DNA of 35,454 nt from the NCBI RefSeq assembly GCF_004358675.1, contig NZ_SMZO01000035.1, positions 1-35,454 of the forward strand, given 5' to 3'. Both the position numbers and the translations under genes were made by a program. The notes beneath the pieces are model-generated. The model did no database searches, was not told where the DNA came from, and was given only the letters and a program-made list of their open reading frames with translations. Positions 17,912 through 26,794 of this stretch are shown here, one piece after another. Position 1 is the stretch's first letter; each line of letters starts with the position of its first letter. The DNA comes from Meridianimarinicoccus aquatilis (GTDB lineage Bacteria > Pseudomonadota > Alphaproteobacteria > Rhodobacterales > Rhodobacteraceae).

Positions 17912-18952
17912 ATGCTGCTGCGCGATGCGTTCCACATGACCGCGCTGACCATTTCATTGGGCTGGTTGCTGGTGGTCGGCAAGGCGGTGATCCTGCCAGT
18001 AGTGATTGCGATCATGCTGACTTATGTCCTTGTCGGGGCAAAGATCGGCATGCAACGCTTTACACTGCTGAAGGGAATTCCCGGTTGGCTTGCCTATGTC
18101 TTGGTGCTGACCATCTTTGGGCTGGCGTTGGCCGTGATGGGCCTCGTGGCGGTGTCCAACTTGCGCAACATTGCTCAAACCGAACTCGCCTTTGAAGGCC
18201 GCTTTACGGATACCATAGCGCAGGTGGCAGCCTTTTTCGGGATGGACGGTGTCCAGACGCCCGAAGGGGTCCGTGATTTTCTGATTGATAGCTTTGATAT
18301 AACCGGGCTGTCGTTAAATCTGCTGTCCTCAGTTGCCAGCATCAGTGGATATATCGTCCTTATCGTGACCTACATCGTTTTCATGGTCGCGGAACGTGGC
18401 CCGATGCAGCGCAAGATCGAACTGGTGCTGCCTCATCTTAACGATCGGGAGCCTGCGACGAAAGTGTTCCGCCGGATCAATCAGCAGATCGTGACCTATC
18501 TGTCGACAAAGACCATGATCAATGTGATCGTTGGCGCGCTATCGTATATGGTCATGTTGCTGTTGGGGATCGAAAATGCGGTTTTCTGGGCCTTCGTGAT
18601 CGCCATACTAAACTACATTCCCTATGTCGGATCGCTCTTGGGGGTCGGGGTTGTCATTTCATACACGGTCTTGGCCACGGCCGATCTGCAGCTCACGCTG
18701 ATCGCACTGGTCGCTTTGACAGCTTGTCAGGTTTATGTGGGCAACTGGCTGGAGCCACGCGTGATGAGCCGCTCTTTGAACCTGAGTCCGTTAACCGTGA
18801 TGCTTGCACTGGTGCTGTGGTCAACGCTTTGGGGGCTGACTGGGGCAATCATTGCGGTACCGATGACTTCGATCTTGCTGATTGCCTTCGCGCAATTCCC
18901 GTCCACGCGATCGCTGGCGGTTCTCGCCTCGCGAGATGGCAATCTTTACTGA
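17912..18952 (+). CDS. AI-2E family (PerM/YdiK-type) membrane transporter
   Basis: A 346-residue protein with about seven to eight hydrophobic helices. It carries the AI-2E family pattern: N-terminal paired helices, a central amphipathic region, then NYIPYVGSLLG and the LEPRVMSRSLNLSPLTVML motif near residue 290, ending in a hydrophobic GAIIAVPMTS segment. Members are exporters or ion-coupled transporters of mixed function, so the name does not imply autoinducer transport. AAAGGA lies before the ATG. It begins 33 bases after the universal stress protein gene and may be cotranscribed. It converges on mipZ. Confidence 0.9.
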   Translation: MLLRDAFHMTALTISLGWLLVVGKAVILPVVIAIMLTYVLVGAKIGMQRFTLLKGIPGWLAYVLVLTIFGLALAVMGLVAVSNLRNIAQTELAFEGRFTDTIAQVAAFFGMDGVQTPEGVRDFLIDSFDITGLSLNLLSSVASISGYIVLIVTYIVFMVAERGPMQRKIELVLPHLNDREPATKVFRRINQQIVTYLSTKTMINVIVGALSYMVMLLLGIENAVFWAFVIAILNYIPYVGSLLGVGVVISYTVLATADLQLTLIALVALTACQVYVGNWLEPRVMSRSLNLSPLTVMLALVLWSTLWGLTGAIIAVPMTSILLIAFAQFPSTRSLAVLASRDGNLY

Positions 18953-18978
18953 CGCGGCTGCCCTTACAAGGACGGTTC

Positions 18979-19788
18979 CTAAAAGTTGGCGCGCACGCCG
19001 GGCAGGTTGAGCGCGTTTATCAGGTCCCGCACTTCCTGGCGCGCCGCGATATTTGATAGGCTGAGGCTTCCGCCACCCACATCACGCAGGTCCAGAAGGG
19101 TCAGTCCGCGTGGGAACAACTCGCGAAAGATCACCCGCTCGGCAAAGCCGGGGGCTACACGAAAACCGATGCGCTTTGACAACTCGTTCAATGCATCGCC
19201 AACGCGCTTTTTGTTGTGCATCTGCTGCCGGCCCATCCTGTTGCGGATAACCAGCCAGTCGATCGGTTTAAGCCCGGCCTGTGCGCGCAACTGCCGGGCA
19301 TTCCAGACCATCTCGGCATAAACCGAGGGGCCTGTGATCCGACCGGTTTCCGGGTCATGCCGGGCCAGCAAATCAAAGTCGATGAAGCTGTCATTCAGCG
19401 GTGTCACCAGCGTATCGGCCATGGAATGGGCCAATTGGCTGAGCCGCGTATGCGAGCCGGGGCAATCGATCAGCAGAAAGTCGACCTTGCCATCCATCTC
19501 GGTGATTGCCGCATCCAGCCGTAAGTCATAGACGTTCTGGCCGTCCGGAACCGACGCAGGGTCGATTTCGGGCAAAGGCAGATACCACGGCATAGGCAGG
19601 TGCAAACCTTCCCGCCGACAATAGGCTTCTCGGTTTTCAACATATCGGCCAAACGACCGCTGACGCAGATCCAGGTCCAGCCCGCCAACCCGATGCCCCA
19701 TTCGCGACAGCGCGGTCGCCAAATGCATCGTCGTTGTGGACTTGCCAGAGCCGCCCTTTTCATTCCCGATAACGATGATATAGGCCAC
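18979..19788 (-). CDS. mipZ: Division-plane positioning ATPase MipZ
   Basis: A 269-residue ParA-superfamily ATPase with a deviant Walker A motif (GNEKGGSGKS, residues 8-17, signature Lys11 and Lys16), the LDLDLRQRSFGRYVENR segment characteristic of MipZ, and the Walker B-like LLIDCPGS. MipZ binds ParB at the origin region and forms a bipolar gradient that inhibits FtsZ, placing the division septum at midcell in alphaproteobacteria. The length matches Caulobacter MipZ closely. It is transcribed alone on the minus strand, convergent with the AI-2E gene and divergent from the peroxidase. Confidence 0.93.
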   Translation of the reverse strand: MAYIIVIGNEKGGSGKSTTTMHLATALSRMGHRVGGLDLDLRQRSFGRYVENREAYCRREGLHLPMPWYLPLPEIDPASVPDGQNVYDLRLDAAITEMDGKVDFLLIDCPGSHTRLSQLAHSMADTLVTPLNDSFIDFDLLARHDPETGRITGPSVYAEMVWNARQLRAQAGLKPIDWLVIRNRMGRQQMHNKKRVGDALNELSKRIGFRVAPGFAERVIFRELFPRGLTLLDLRDVGGGSLSLSNIAARQEVRDLINALNLPGVRANF

Positions 19789-20007
19789 GCGTTGTCCTGA
19801 AGTTGTTTAGGCGGGTTTCTGCCCAATGCAGGCTTTGCAACCATATTTAGTGTTTGAACGCTTGGGAAGCACGATAATTGCGAAACCCGGCCATTTGCTG
19901 CGTCTATGACGCAGGGCGAAAACTTGACAGCTGGTCGGGGTGACCTTCACAATTCGGTGATTAGCCCGCTTTTGGTTTAAAAGCTGCTCATTCATGAAGG
20001 CATTGAT

Positions 20008-21651
20008 ATGGCTCTAACCGTGCGATCTGGCGTTCCATTTGCAATTCTCGGCTTGGCGACAACGCTCGCAGTTGCCCCTCTGGCGGTTACGGCTGCGACA
20101 CTTCCTGCCGCTGTATTGGCGGCCCTGCCGCTGTCGGTAACAGGGCCATCGCTGCCAGCGACTACTCCGCTTGATCCGTTGTCCCGGCTTGCAGAAGCTC
20201 AGTACAGTGACGGGGTTGGAACGCTGGCTGGCGATGATCGTCCCAATTCCCGAACGCTGTCAAATATTCTGAGTGATCCGTCCAATGCTGCGACCGATGC
20301 TGCACCGCTGAGCAATATGGCCGTTGCGATGTTTCAGTTTATCGCCAGTCACGAAATTGCCCACACGCCGACAGATGCGTCAGAGTCTTCCCCGATTTCT
20401 ATCGATGATCCGGCTGACCCGCTGCTTGGGACGGGCCAGACCGATATCGCGATGGACCGTGCGCGATACGAGACGGGCACTGGTGTGAGCACACCGCGCC
20501 AACAACTGGATGACGTGACCACCGCGTTTGATGGCTCGACCGTTTACGGAAGCTCGATAGCACGCCAGACGGAGTTGCGCAGCTTTTCGGGCGGCAGGAT
20601 GAAGATTAGCGCCGATGGGGATGTTCCGATCATCGACGGTATGCCCGCTGCGGGTGATATGCGCGCTGATGAGAACCCATCGCTGCGCGCGCTTCACGCG
20701 CTGTTCCTGCGTGAACACAACCGGATCGCCGATGAGATCGCGGCAGCGTGCCCGTCATGCACGGATCAAGACATCTTCGAACGTGCGCGGGTTGTCGTTG
20801 CCAATATCCAGCACAAGATTTTCTATGACGAACTTTTACCGCTGTTCATCGGAGCGGCGCCGTTGGACACGTATCTGCCTGACCCAACGGTCCTTGCCGG
20901 AGTGTCCGAAGCGATCAACGAGTTTACTACGGCGGCAGGCCGGATTGGCCACACGCAGGTGCCCGAAGTGATCGTGACAGGCGCGCCGGGCGGCCCCTTG
21001 ACCGAGGTCACGCTGGACACCTGTTTCTTCACGTCAAGCTGCCTTGATCCCGCAACTCAAGCCGAACGTCTCTATGGCCTGACACAGCAAGCGGGCGAGC
21101 CTGTTGATACCGTCGTCGAAGACAGTTTGCGCAATGGACAAATCCCAGCCGCCTCTGCGGTTTTCCCCATTGATCTGTTCGCAACGAATATCGAACGGGG
21201 TCGCGATCACGGGTTGGCCGACTACCAAACGGTGCGCGACGCGCTTGGATTTGCCAGCGTCGAGTTGGATGTGCTGTTACCACAATACATTATCGATGCG
21301 TATGCGGGGCAGTCGGATGGTATCGACCTGATTGTTGGACTGTTCGGGGAATTTCGGGCTGACGGCGAATACCTTGGCGAAACCGGCCGCGCGTTGTGGG
21401 CACTTCAGTTTCGCAATATCGAAGGTTTGACGCTTGGCTTTTCTGACACCGGGGCTCAGGCCGCGCTGGATGCGTGGCTGGACGGGGTTACGATGGCAAG
21501 CTTGCTGAGCCGTGACACCGGATACGACGCGTCGGTCTGGGGGGCGACACCGTTCCTTGCACCAACGACCAGCCAGGTGCCCTTGCCGCCATCCGTGGCT
21601 CTGATGTTGGTGGGGCTGCTTGGATTGGCCGGTTTGCGGCGGCGCAGCTAA
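20008..21651 (+). CDS. Animal-type haem peroxidase with VPLPA-CTERM-like sorting tail
   Basis: A 547-residue exported protein of the myeloperoxidase-like haem peroxidase family. A signal peptide covers about residues 1-30. The catalytic landmarks are a distal His at 115, calcium loop TAFDGSTVYG at 172-181, distal Arg235 in LREHNR, proximal His315 in RIGHT, and IERGRDHGLADY. The residue before the distal His, normally an Asp that esterifies haem, is Ser114; the usual Gln is also shifted. The C-terminus is VPLPPS at 524-529, then a hydrophobic helix and an RRRS tail. This matches the VPLPA-CTERM signal processed by exosortase in Rhodobacteraceae. The expected location is the cell surface or secreted. 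Confidence 0.88.
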   Translation: MALTVRSGVPFAILGLATTLAVAPLAVTAATLPAAVLAALPLSVTGPSLPATTPLDPLSRLAEAQYSDGVGTLAGDDRPNSRTLSNILSDPSNAATDAAPLSNMAVAMFQFIASHEIAHTPTDASESSPISIDDPADPLLGTGQTDIAMDRARYETGTGVSTPRQQLDDVTTAFDGSTVYGSSIARQTELRSFSGGRMKISADGDVPIIDGMPAAGDMRADENPSLRALHALFLREHNRIADEIAAACPSCTDQDIFERARVVVANIQHKIFYDELLPLFIGAAPLDTYLPDPTVLAGVSEAINEFTTAAGRIGHTQVPEVIVTGAPGGPLTEVTLDTCFFTSSCLDPATQAERLYGLTQQAGEPVDTVVEDSLRNGQIPAASAVFPIDLFATNIERGRDHGLADYQTVRDALGFASVELDVLLPQYIIDAYAGQSDGIDLIVGLFGEFRADGEYLGETGRALWALQFRNIEGLTLGFSDTGAQAALDAWLDGVTMASLLSRDTGYDASVWGATPFLAPTTSQVPLPPSVALMLVGLLGLAGLRRRS

Positions 21652-21690
21652 GAACCGGACACTAGGATCCCTAAAGACGCTACAACGAAA

Positions 21691-21720
21691 AACGCCGCCC
21701 CGAGCCCGGAGCGGCGTTTT
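21691..21720. terminator. Bidirectional intrinsic terminator between peroxidase and rpmE
   Basis: An 8-base perfect stem (21691-21698 with 21711-21718) is flanked by TTTT on the forward strand and by TTTCGTT on the reverse strand. It lies between the two convergent genes and can terminate both the peroxidase transcript and the ribosomal-protein cluster. Confidence 0.85.
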
Positions 21721-21741
21721 CTAATTCTATGAAGCGAGGTC

Positions 21742-21963
21742 TCAGAAACCGAGGCCTTCGTACTTCTTCTTGAACTTAGACACGCGACCGCCGGTATCCA
21801 TCAGACGGGTCGAGCCGCCGGTCCAGGCCGGGTGGGACAACGGGTCGATATCCAGCGAAATGCTGTCGCCTTCGTTGCCATAGGTCGACTTCATCTGAAT
21901 GACGGTGCCGTCGGTCATTTTCACGTCGATGACGTGATATTCGGGGTGCAGGTTCTTTTTCAT
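21742..21963 (-). CDS. rpmE: 50S ribosomal protein L31
   Basis: A 73-residue protein starting [10 protein letters not shown]. It contains HPAWTGG and ends in [13 protein letters not shown], as in alphaproteobacterial bL31. It lacks the CxxC zinc motifs, so it is the zinc-independent form. It is the last gene of the cluster running ffh to rpmE on the minus strand, 11 bases after rplS, and is followed by a terminator. Confidence 0.96.
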   Translation of the reverse strand: MKKNLHPEYHVIDVKMTDGTVIQMKSTYGNEGDSISLDIDPLSHPAWTGGSTRLMDTGGRVSKFKKKYEGLGF

Positions 21964-21974
21964 CTCGCCGATCC

Positions 21975-22367
21975 TTACGCTTTGGCGTCGGCCGATGTGG
22001 CCAGCGGCTTGTAGTTGGTCTTTTCAGCAATACGAGCAGACTTACCGCGACGTTCGCGCAGGTAGTACAGCTTGGCCCGGCGTACCTGACCACGACGCAC
22101 CACAGTGATGCTGTCGATGTTGGTCGAGTGCAGTGGGAACACACGTTCCACGCCTTCGCCGAACGAGATTTTGCGTACGGTGAACGAAGCGGCGATACCG
22201 CTGCCATGACGACGGCTGATGCAGACGCCTTCATAGTTCTGCACACGGGTACGCGTGCCTTCGGTCACTTTGTAACCAACGCGGATGGTGTCACCCGCCT
22301 TGAAATCGGGAATTTCTTTCCCAAGCTCAGCGACCTGCTCAGCTTCCAATTGTGCGATCAAATCCAT
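21975..22367 (-). CDS. rplS: 50S ribosomal protein L19
   Basis: A 130-residue protein with the bL19 signature: [41 protein letters not shown] and [19 protein letters not shown]. The start at 22367 ([11 protein letters not shown]) is chosen because AAAAGGA sits at the right distance upstream; an ATG three codons earlier lies directly against that ribosome binding site, and a much longer frame runs into trmD. L19 is at the 30S/50S interface. The gene follows trmD, the classical rpsP-rimM-trmD-rplS order. Confidence 0.95.
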   Translation of the reverse strand: MDLIAQLEAEQVAELGKEIPDFKAGDTIRVGYKVTEGTRTRVQNYEGVCISRRHGSGIAASFTVRKISFGEGVERVFPLHSTNIDSITVVRRGQVRRAKLYYLRERRGKSARIAEKTNYKPLATSADAKA

Positions 22368-22416
22368 CGCGGTCATCCTTTTCTGGCGCGGTTCAGTCCG
22401 CGACGTGTGTGCACCC

Positions 22417-23247
22417 TCAGAGCTCTTGGTCCCCGTCCGGGTCCCTACCATGCTGCGCACAGTAAGCCCGCCAGAGGTCAGGGCGGCGTTCCTTGGTCAG
22501 GCGTTCAGCCTGGTCCTGCCGCCAGGATGCAATATGCGCGTGGTGCCCAGACAGGAGAATGTCAGGGACCGTGCGGCCATCCCAATCGACAGGTTTCGAA
22601 TACTGTGGGTGCTCAAGCAGGCCTGAAGAAAAGGATTCTTCCTCGACCGACGCGTGATTCCCAAGCACGCGGGGTATAAGACGGACTGTCGCGTCAATCA
22701 AGGCTTGTGCAGCGATCTCGCCGCCCGTCATGACAAAATCGCCCAACGATACTTCCTGAATGCCGAAAGCATCGATAACGCGCTGGTCGATGCCTTCAAA
22801 ACGTCCACAAAGCAGGGTCACGCCCTGTGCTTCTGACCATTTCTGCGCCATCGCTTGGGTGAACGGGCGACCGCGTGGTGACAGGGCGACCACAGGCCAT
22901 TGCGATCGGTCCTCGGGTGTTCCGCGCGAGGCCTTGGCCAGTGCGCTGGCCAGTACGTCAGGGCGTAGCACCATACCTGCTCCGCCGCCAACAGGCGTGT
23001 CATCCACATTGCGATGACGCCCGATGCCGAATTCGCGAAGGTCGATACAATCGAGTTGCCACAGGCCTTGCTGCAACGCCTTGCCTGTCAGTGATGCGCC
23101 CAAAACACCCGGAAACACTTCGGGGAACAAGGTAATGACCCGCGCTTTCCAAGCGCCCACAATATCCTCGGGGTCTTCCAAAAGATCGCGAGGAACCATG
23201 GTGGCCCGGATCGATTTGCGACCGTGGGACCGGTTTGGGGCACTCAT
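22417..23247 (-). CDS. trmD: tRNA (guanine-N1-)-methyltransferase TrmD
   Basis: A 276-residue SPOUT-fold enzyme that makes m1G37 in tRNA with S-adenosylmethionine, preventing frameshifts. Visible motifs are [52 protein letters not shown] and LLSGHHAHI. An N-terminal extension of about 35 residues before the core is usual in Rhodobacteraceae. The ATG overlaps the stop of rimM by ATGA, which fixes the start and indicates translational coupling. Confidence 0.95.
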   Translation of the reverse strand: MSAPNRSHGRKSIRATMVPRDLLEDPEDIVGAWKARVITLFPEVFPGVLGASLTGKALQQGLWQLDCIDLREFGIGRHRNVDDTPVGGGAGMVLRPDVLASALAKASRGTPEDRSQWPVVALSPRGRPFTQAMAQKWSEAQGVTLLCGRFEGIDQRVIDAFGIQEVSLGDFVMTGGEIAAQALIDATVRLIPRVLGNHASVEEESFSSGLLEHPQYSKPVDWDGRTVPDILLSGHHAHIASWRQDQAERLTKERRPDLWRAYCAQHGRDPDGDQEL

Positions 23248-23795
23248 GTGGGGGTGTCCTTATCCGGCGCCGTGTCGGCATCGCCAAACAGCCCTTCGGG
23301 AGGGTCCGCAATGATCCGACCGCTGGCCAGATCAACCGTGGGAACAAGTGCAAGTGTAAACGGCAGCAGAACCGTTTCAGATTGCCCCTCAAGGCGCACC
23401 TCAAGCAGATCTGTGGCGCCGTGATTGTGCACAGCGGCCACAGTACCAAGCGCGCTGCCCCCGGTATCAAGGACGGCCAGACCGATCAGATCAGCGTGGT
23501 AATATTCATCATCGGGAAGGCTGGGCAGGCGGTCGCGCGGGGCATAGAGCCGGGTGCCGCGCAGCGCATCAGCCGTTTCCTTGTCACCAATCCCGCCGAG
23601 TTTCGCGGTCAACCCGTTCTTGAGTTGTCCGGTCACCTGAACCGAGTAGCTATGTACACCATCTTCGGTTGAAAGCGGGGCATAGCCTTCGATCGCTGCG
23701 GGATCTGCGCAGAAGCTTTTCAGCCGAACTTCACCGCGCACGCCATAGGCGCCCGCAATTGCACCGACACAAATCATTTCGGAATCGGCGGTCAT
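23244..23795 (-). CDS. rimM: 16S rRNA processing protein RimM
   Basis: A 183-residue ribosome maturation factor. The N-terminal RimM barrel has [19 protein letters not shown], and the C-terminal PRC-barrel-like half contains [20 protein letters not shown]. It binds ribosomal protein S19 and helps 30S head assembly. Its start overlaps the stop of the 48-residue ORF upstream (ATGA), and its stop overlaps the trmD start, so three genes are translationally linked. The acidic C-terminal tail after about residue 165 is not conserved in the family. Confidence 0.94.
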   Translation of the reverse strand: MTADSEMICVGAIAGAYGVRGEVRLKSFCADPAAIEGYAPLSTEDGVHSYSVQVTGQLKNGLTAKLGGIGDKETADALRGTRLYAPRDRLPSLPDDEYYHADLIGLAVLDTGGSALGTVAAVHNHGATDLLEVRLEGQSETVLLPFTLALVPTVDLASGRIIADPPEGLFGDADTAPDKDTPT

Positions 23796-23938
23796 TGCTG
23801 TGGTCCAATGCAGAAACCGCGTGGGTCAGCAGAGCCACCCGCGTTCAAGCAGCGTTCCACCGCAGTGACCCGTTCATATTCAGATCCGGCCCAGAGGCCG
23901 CCACTAAACATCAGGACATAGATCACAAGCCGGATCAT
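23792..23938 (-). CDS. 48-residue small membrane-anchored protein between rpsP and rimM
   Basis: A short ORF beginning [18 protein letters not shown] with one N-terminal hydrophobic helix (residues 3-18), then a hydrophilic part with two cysteines in a VERCLNAGG...GFCIG pattern. The Cys pair on the outer side of a helix suggests a disulfide in the periplasm. GGAG lies seven bases before the ATG. Its stop overlaps the rimM start (ATGA), strong support for its being translated. No named family is recognised. It is inside the ribosomal-protein operon but separated from rpsP by a hairpin. Confidence 0.65.
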   Translation of the reverse strand: MIRLVIYVLMFSGGLWAGSEYERVTAVERCLNAGGSADPRGFCIGPQQ

Positions 23939-23962
23939 CGCGGGCTCCAACGAAGTAATAAA

Positions 23963-23985
23963 CCCTGCCCCGTTGTGGGGCAGGG
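23963..23985 (-). terminator. Hairpin with T-rich tail downstream of rpsP
   Basis: A perfect 9-base stem (23963-23971 with 23977-23985) and 5-base loop, followed on the minus strand by TTTATTA. It starts about 11 bases after the rpsP stop. It looks like an intrinsic terminator or attenuator that would reduce transcription of the 48-residue ORF, rimM and trmD relative to rpsP. Confidence 0.75.
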
Positions 23986-23996
23986 CGCATCAGGTC

Positions 23997-24371
23997 TTAC
24001 TCTGCTGCCGCTTCTTCTGCGGGTGCAGCAGCTTCGGCCGCTTTTGCAGCCTTTTCAGCAGCACGATCAGCGGCTTTCTTGCCGGGAACGCCTTTTTTCA
24101 GGTTGGCGCGGTCTTTCTTGGCAATGACGCCTGCGGCTTCCAACATGCGGCTGACGCGGTCAGTCGGCTGGGCGCCTTGGGCGAGCCAGTAGTTTACGCG
24201 CTCCATGTCCATTTTGACGCGGTCTTCGCTGTCTTTGGGCAAAAGCGGGTTGTAGGTGCCCACGCGCTCTGCGTAACGACCATCGCGTGGCATGCGGCTG
24301 TCTGCTGCAACGATCCGGTAGAAGGGGCGTTTCTTGGAACCGCCGCGGGCGAGACGAAGTTTCATGGCCAT
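23997..24371 (-). CDS. rpsP: 30S ribosomal protein S16
   Basis: A 124-residue bS16 protein. The core is [19 protein letters not shown], then [14 protein letters not shown] and [16 protein letters not shown]. Beyond about residue 95 there is an Ala/Glu/Lys-rich tail, a common alphaproteobacterial extension. AGGAGA precedes the start. The gene may begin at the second Met (MKLRLAR), two codons later. It is 46 bases downstream of the chorismate mutase gene and followed by a hairpin. Confidence 0.95.
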   Translation of the reverse strand: MAMKLRLARGGSKKRPFYRIVAADSRMPRDGRYAERVGTYNPLLPKDSEDRVKMDMERVNYWLAQGAQPTDRVSRMLEAAGVIAKKDRANLKKGVPGKKAADRAAEKAAKAAEAAAPAEEAAAE

Positions 24372-24417
24372 GTCGATTTCTCCTTTGAATGGCTGACTGG
24401 GCGCGGATTGAGCTGCC

Positions 24418-24732
24418 TCAGGATTGGTGAAGTTCGTGATGCTTGATGACTTCCTGAATGATGAAATTCAGGAACTTCTTTGCAAATTCAGGGTCGAGGT
24501 CAGCCTCATTGGCGAGGCTTTCAAGCCGGGCGATCTGCGCGGCTTCACGCGCCGGATCGGACGGGGGTAAGGCGTGCGTTGCCTTGAGCACGCCGACGGC
24601 CTGTGTGTGTTTGAACCGCTCGCCCAAAGTGTAGACGAGGATCGCATCAAGCCTGTCAATGCTGGCGCGGTGTTCGGCCAGCACGGTCGCGGCGCGCGCA
24701 ACGGTGTCGTTATCTGGGGTGTCAGCGGACAT
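24418..24732 (-). CDS. Chorismate mutase, AroQ class
   Basis: A 104-residue all-helical protein that converts chorismate to prephenate, the first step towards Phe and Tyr. The AroQ pattern [20 protein letters not shown] gives Arg22 and Arg39 of the active site, with Lys50 in AVGVLK; a long third helix ends in [13 protein letters not shown]. The length fits a monofunctional enzyme. It lies 33 bases after ffh and before rpsP, a placement seen in Rhodobacteraceae, and is probably cotranscribed with them despite the unrelated role. Confidence 0.9.
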   Translation of the reverse strand: MSADTPDNDTVARAATVLAEHRASIDRLDAILVYTLGERFKHTQAVGVLKATHALPPSDPAREAAQIARLESLANEADLDPEFAKKFLNFIIQEVIKHHELHQS

Positions 24733-24765
24733 GGCGGCCCCTCAGGTTGTGAGTCTCAACGGGCA

Positions 24766-26268
24766 TCATTTCTTTTTCCCGAAACCAGACAGTCCGGGGG
24801 GCAAAGCTGCGCCGCCGCCTATGCCGCCAAAACCGGCAGGCATGCTGCCGCCGCCGGGCAGTTTGCCCATTTGCGCTTGTGCTGCCTGGATTTCTGCTTC
24901 GGACGGGCCACCGGCGCCGCCGCCGAACATGCCGCCGAGATTGCGCAACATGCCCTTTTTGCCCATCTTGCCCATCTTCTTCATCATGTCGGCCATCTGG
25001 CGGTGCTGTTTGAGAAGACGGTTCAACTCCTGAACCTCAAGGCCTGCCCCTTTGGCCACGCGTTTTTTGCGCGACGCTTGAAGAAGCTGGGGATTGGCGC
25101 GTTCCTTTTTGGTCATGGAGTTGATGAGCGCGATCTGACGGCGGAGGACTTTGTCGTCCATCCCGGCGGCGTCGATCTGCTTTTTCATCTTCTGCATGCC
25201 GGGCATCATCCCCATCACGCCTTCCATGCCGCCCATCTTGAGCATCTGGTCAAGCTGACCCTTCAGGTCGTTCATGTTGAACTGACCTTTCTGGAACCGC
25301 TTCATCATGCGTTCGGCTTGTTCGGCCTCAAGCGTCTCTTGCGCCTTTTCAACAAGGCTAACGATATCGCCCATGCCAAGGATGCGGCCAGCGACGCGGC
25401 TGGGGTGGAATTCTTCCAGCGCGTCCATCTTTTCGCCAAGACCAACAAATTTGATCGGCTGGCCAGTGACGGCACGCATGGACAAAGCGGCGCCGCCGCG
25501 CCCGTCGCCATCCATACGGGTCAGAACCACGCCGGTGATGCCGATGCGGTCGTCAAAGTTTTGCGCAGTATTCACGGCGTCTTGCCCGGTCAGACCGTCA
25601 ACCACCAGCAGCGTTTCGCGCGGGGATGTAACGTCGCGCACCTGCTCAACTTGGGCCATCAACTCTTCGTCGATGGACAGGCGACCGGCCGTATCAAGCA
25701 TATAGACGTCATAGCCGCCAAAAGTGGCTTGCTGTTTGGCGCGCTTGGCAATCTGGACCGCGCTTTCGCCTTTGACGATGGGGAGGGTGTCGACACCGAT
25801 CTGGGTGCCGAGGATTGCAAGCTGTTCCATCGCGGCGGGCCGGTTGGTGTCAAGCGACGCCATGAGAACGCGCTTGCCGTTCTTTTCCTTCAGCCGCTTT
25901 GCCAGCTTGCCCGTGGTCGTGGTCTTACCTGACCCTTGCAGGCCGACCATCAGGATCGGGGCAGGGGCATTGTCAATCTTCAGCGCGCCGGGGTCATCGT
26001 TATCCCCTGCAAGAACATGGACCAATTCATCATGAACAATCTTTACGACCTGCTGGCCCGGCGTCACCGATTTGGTGACGGCCTGACCGGTCGCCTTGAC
26101 CTCAACCGCCTTAACAAAGTCGCGGGCAACGGGAAGGGACACATCGGCTTCAAGTAACGCGACGCGGACTTCGCGAAGGGCCGTTTTTACGTCATCTTCA
26201 CTCAGCGCACCCTGTCGGGTCAGGCGGTCGAAGACACCGCCGAGGCGTTCTGACAGATTTTCAAACAT
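24766..26268 (-). CDS. ffh: Signal recognition particle protein Ffh
   Basis: A 500-residue SRP54 GTPase. The N domain is at the start (MFENLSERLGGVFDRLTRQG). The G domain shows G1 GLQGSGKTTTTGKLA, DTNRPAA, DTAGR and TRMDGDGRGG. The Met-rich M domain for 4.5S RNA and signal-sequence binding begins near residue 300 and ends in a Gly/Met/Pro-rich tail. The start at 26268 is chosen because MFENLSERL is the conserved N-terminus; an open frame continues 30 codons upstream without matching the family. It heads the cluster towards rpsP and rplS. Confidence 0.96.
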   Translation of the reverse strand: MFENLSERLGGVFDRLTRQGALSEDDVKTALREVRVALLEADVSLPVARDFVKAVEVKATGQAVTKSVTPGQQVVKIVHDELVHVLAGDNDDPGALKIDNAPAPILMVGLQGSGKTTTTGKLAKRLKEKNGKRVLMASLDTNRPAAMEQLAILGTQIGVDTLPIVKGESAVQIAKRAKQQATFGGYDVYMLDTAGRLSIDEELMAQVEQVRDVTSPRETLLVVDGLTGQDAVNTAQNFDDRIGITGVVLTRMDGDGRGGAALSMRAVTGQPIKFVGLGEKMDALEEFHPSRVAGRILGMGDIVSLVEKAQETLEAEQAERMMKRFQKGQFNMNDLKGQLDQMLKMGGMEGVMGMMPGMQKMKKQIDAAGMDDKVLRRQIALINSMTKKERANPQLLQASRKKRVAKGAGLEVQELNRLLKQHRQMADMMKKMGKMGKKGMLRNLGGMFGGGAGGPSEAEIQAAQAQMGKLPGGGSMPAGFGGIGGGAALPPGLSGFGKKK

Positions 26269-26340
26269 GGGCGGGGCCCCTTTGTGATCGCGCGAAGATC
26301 CCGTCTGACATCGTTCCGGTCCACTTGAGGAGCAAAGCAT

Positions 26341-26517
26341 ATGGCAAAGCACGCCCACGGGCGCAACGCGCTGGTGGACGGCGATCCCGGCAAAGCCAAG
26401 GGACCGGAGGCACGAAGCTTCCGGGGTTTGAGCGGCATTTGCGTGGTTTGTGGGGCTTTGTCAAGGCGAGTCGCCAAAACACCGGGAAACACAAAAAGGG
26501 AAGTAGTGCTGTCGTGA
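26341..26517 (+). CDS. Possible 58-residue hypothetical protein divergent from ffh
   Basis: An ORF beginning MAKHAHGRNALVDGD and ending KREVVLS. It has a clear GAGGAG ribosome binding site about nine bases before its ATG. The protein is basic and carries a CVVC pair near residues 34-37. No family is recognised. The ATG is 72 bases upstream of the ffh start on the other strand, so the two would share a divergent promoter region. Overlapping reverse-strand ORFs in the same stretch lack such a site. It could still be chance. Confidence 0.3.
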   Translation: MAKHAHGRNALVDGDPGKAKGPEARSFRGLSGICVVCGALSRRVAKTPGNTKREVVLS

Positions 26518-26794
26518 CTGGGCGTTAATCTTACTCTTTAGGATAGCGTCCGCGAGTCTTTAGGGGTCGGCCTCAAGTCTTTTCGCGTGATGATTAACCA
26601 TCTGCGAGACTGCACCCGTTGGTTGCATCCCCGTATATTCATTTCATCGACCAGCCGAACGGGCACACCGAACGGCTTCATAAAAACAACGTGTTTGTAG
26701 CTTTTTTGCTGCTTCGCGGTAGGTGCCGCCAACCGAAAGCAAAACTTTCGGACCACTCCCGGCGTGTCTATCGCAGTGAACGAGGAAAGTGGAA

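Noticed and set aside
19807-19995. A 62-codon reverse-strand ORF between mipZ and the peroxidase
   Set aside because: No ribosome binding site is visible before its start and the protein shows no recognisable feature; the region more likely holds promoters.
26518-26794. Possible full CtrA box upstream of sciP
   Set aside because: Only a half-site (TTAACCAT at 26594) is present; no second TTAA at the seven-base spacing was found, so it is mentioned only as weak support.
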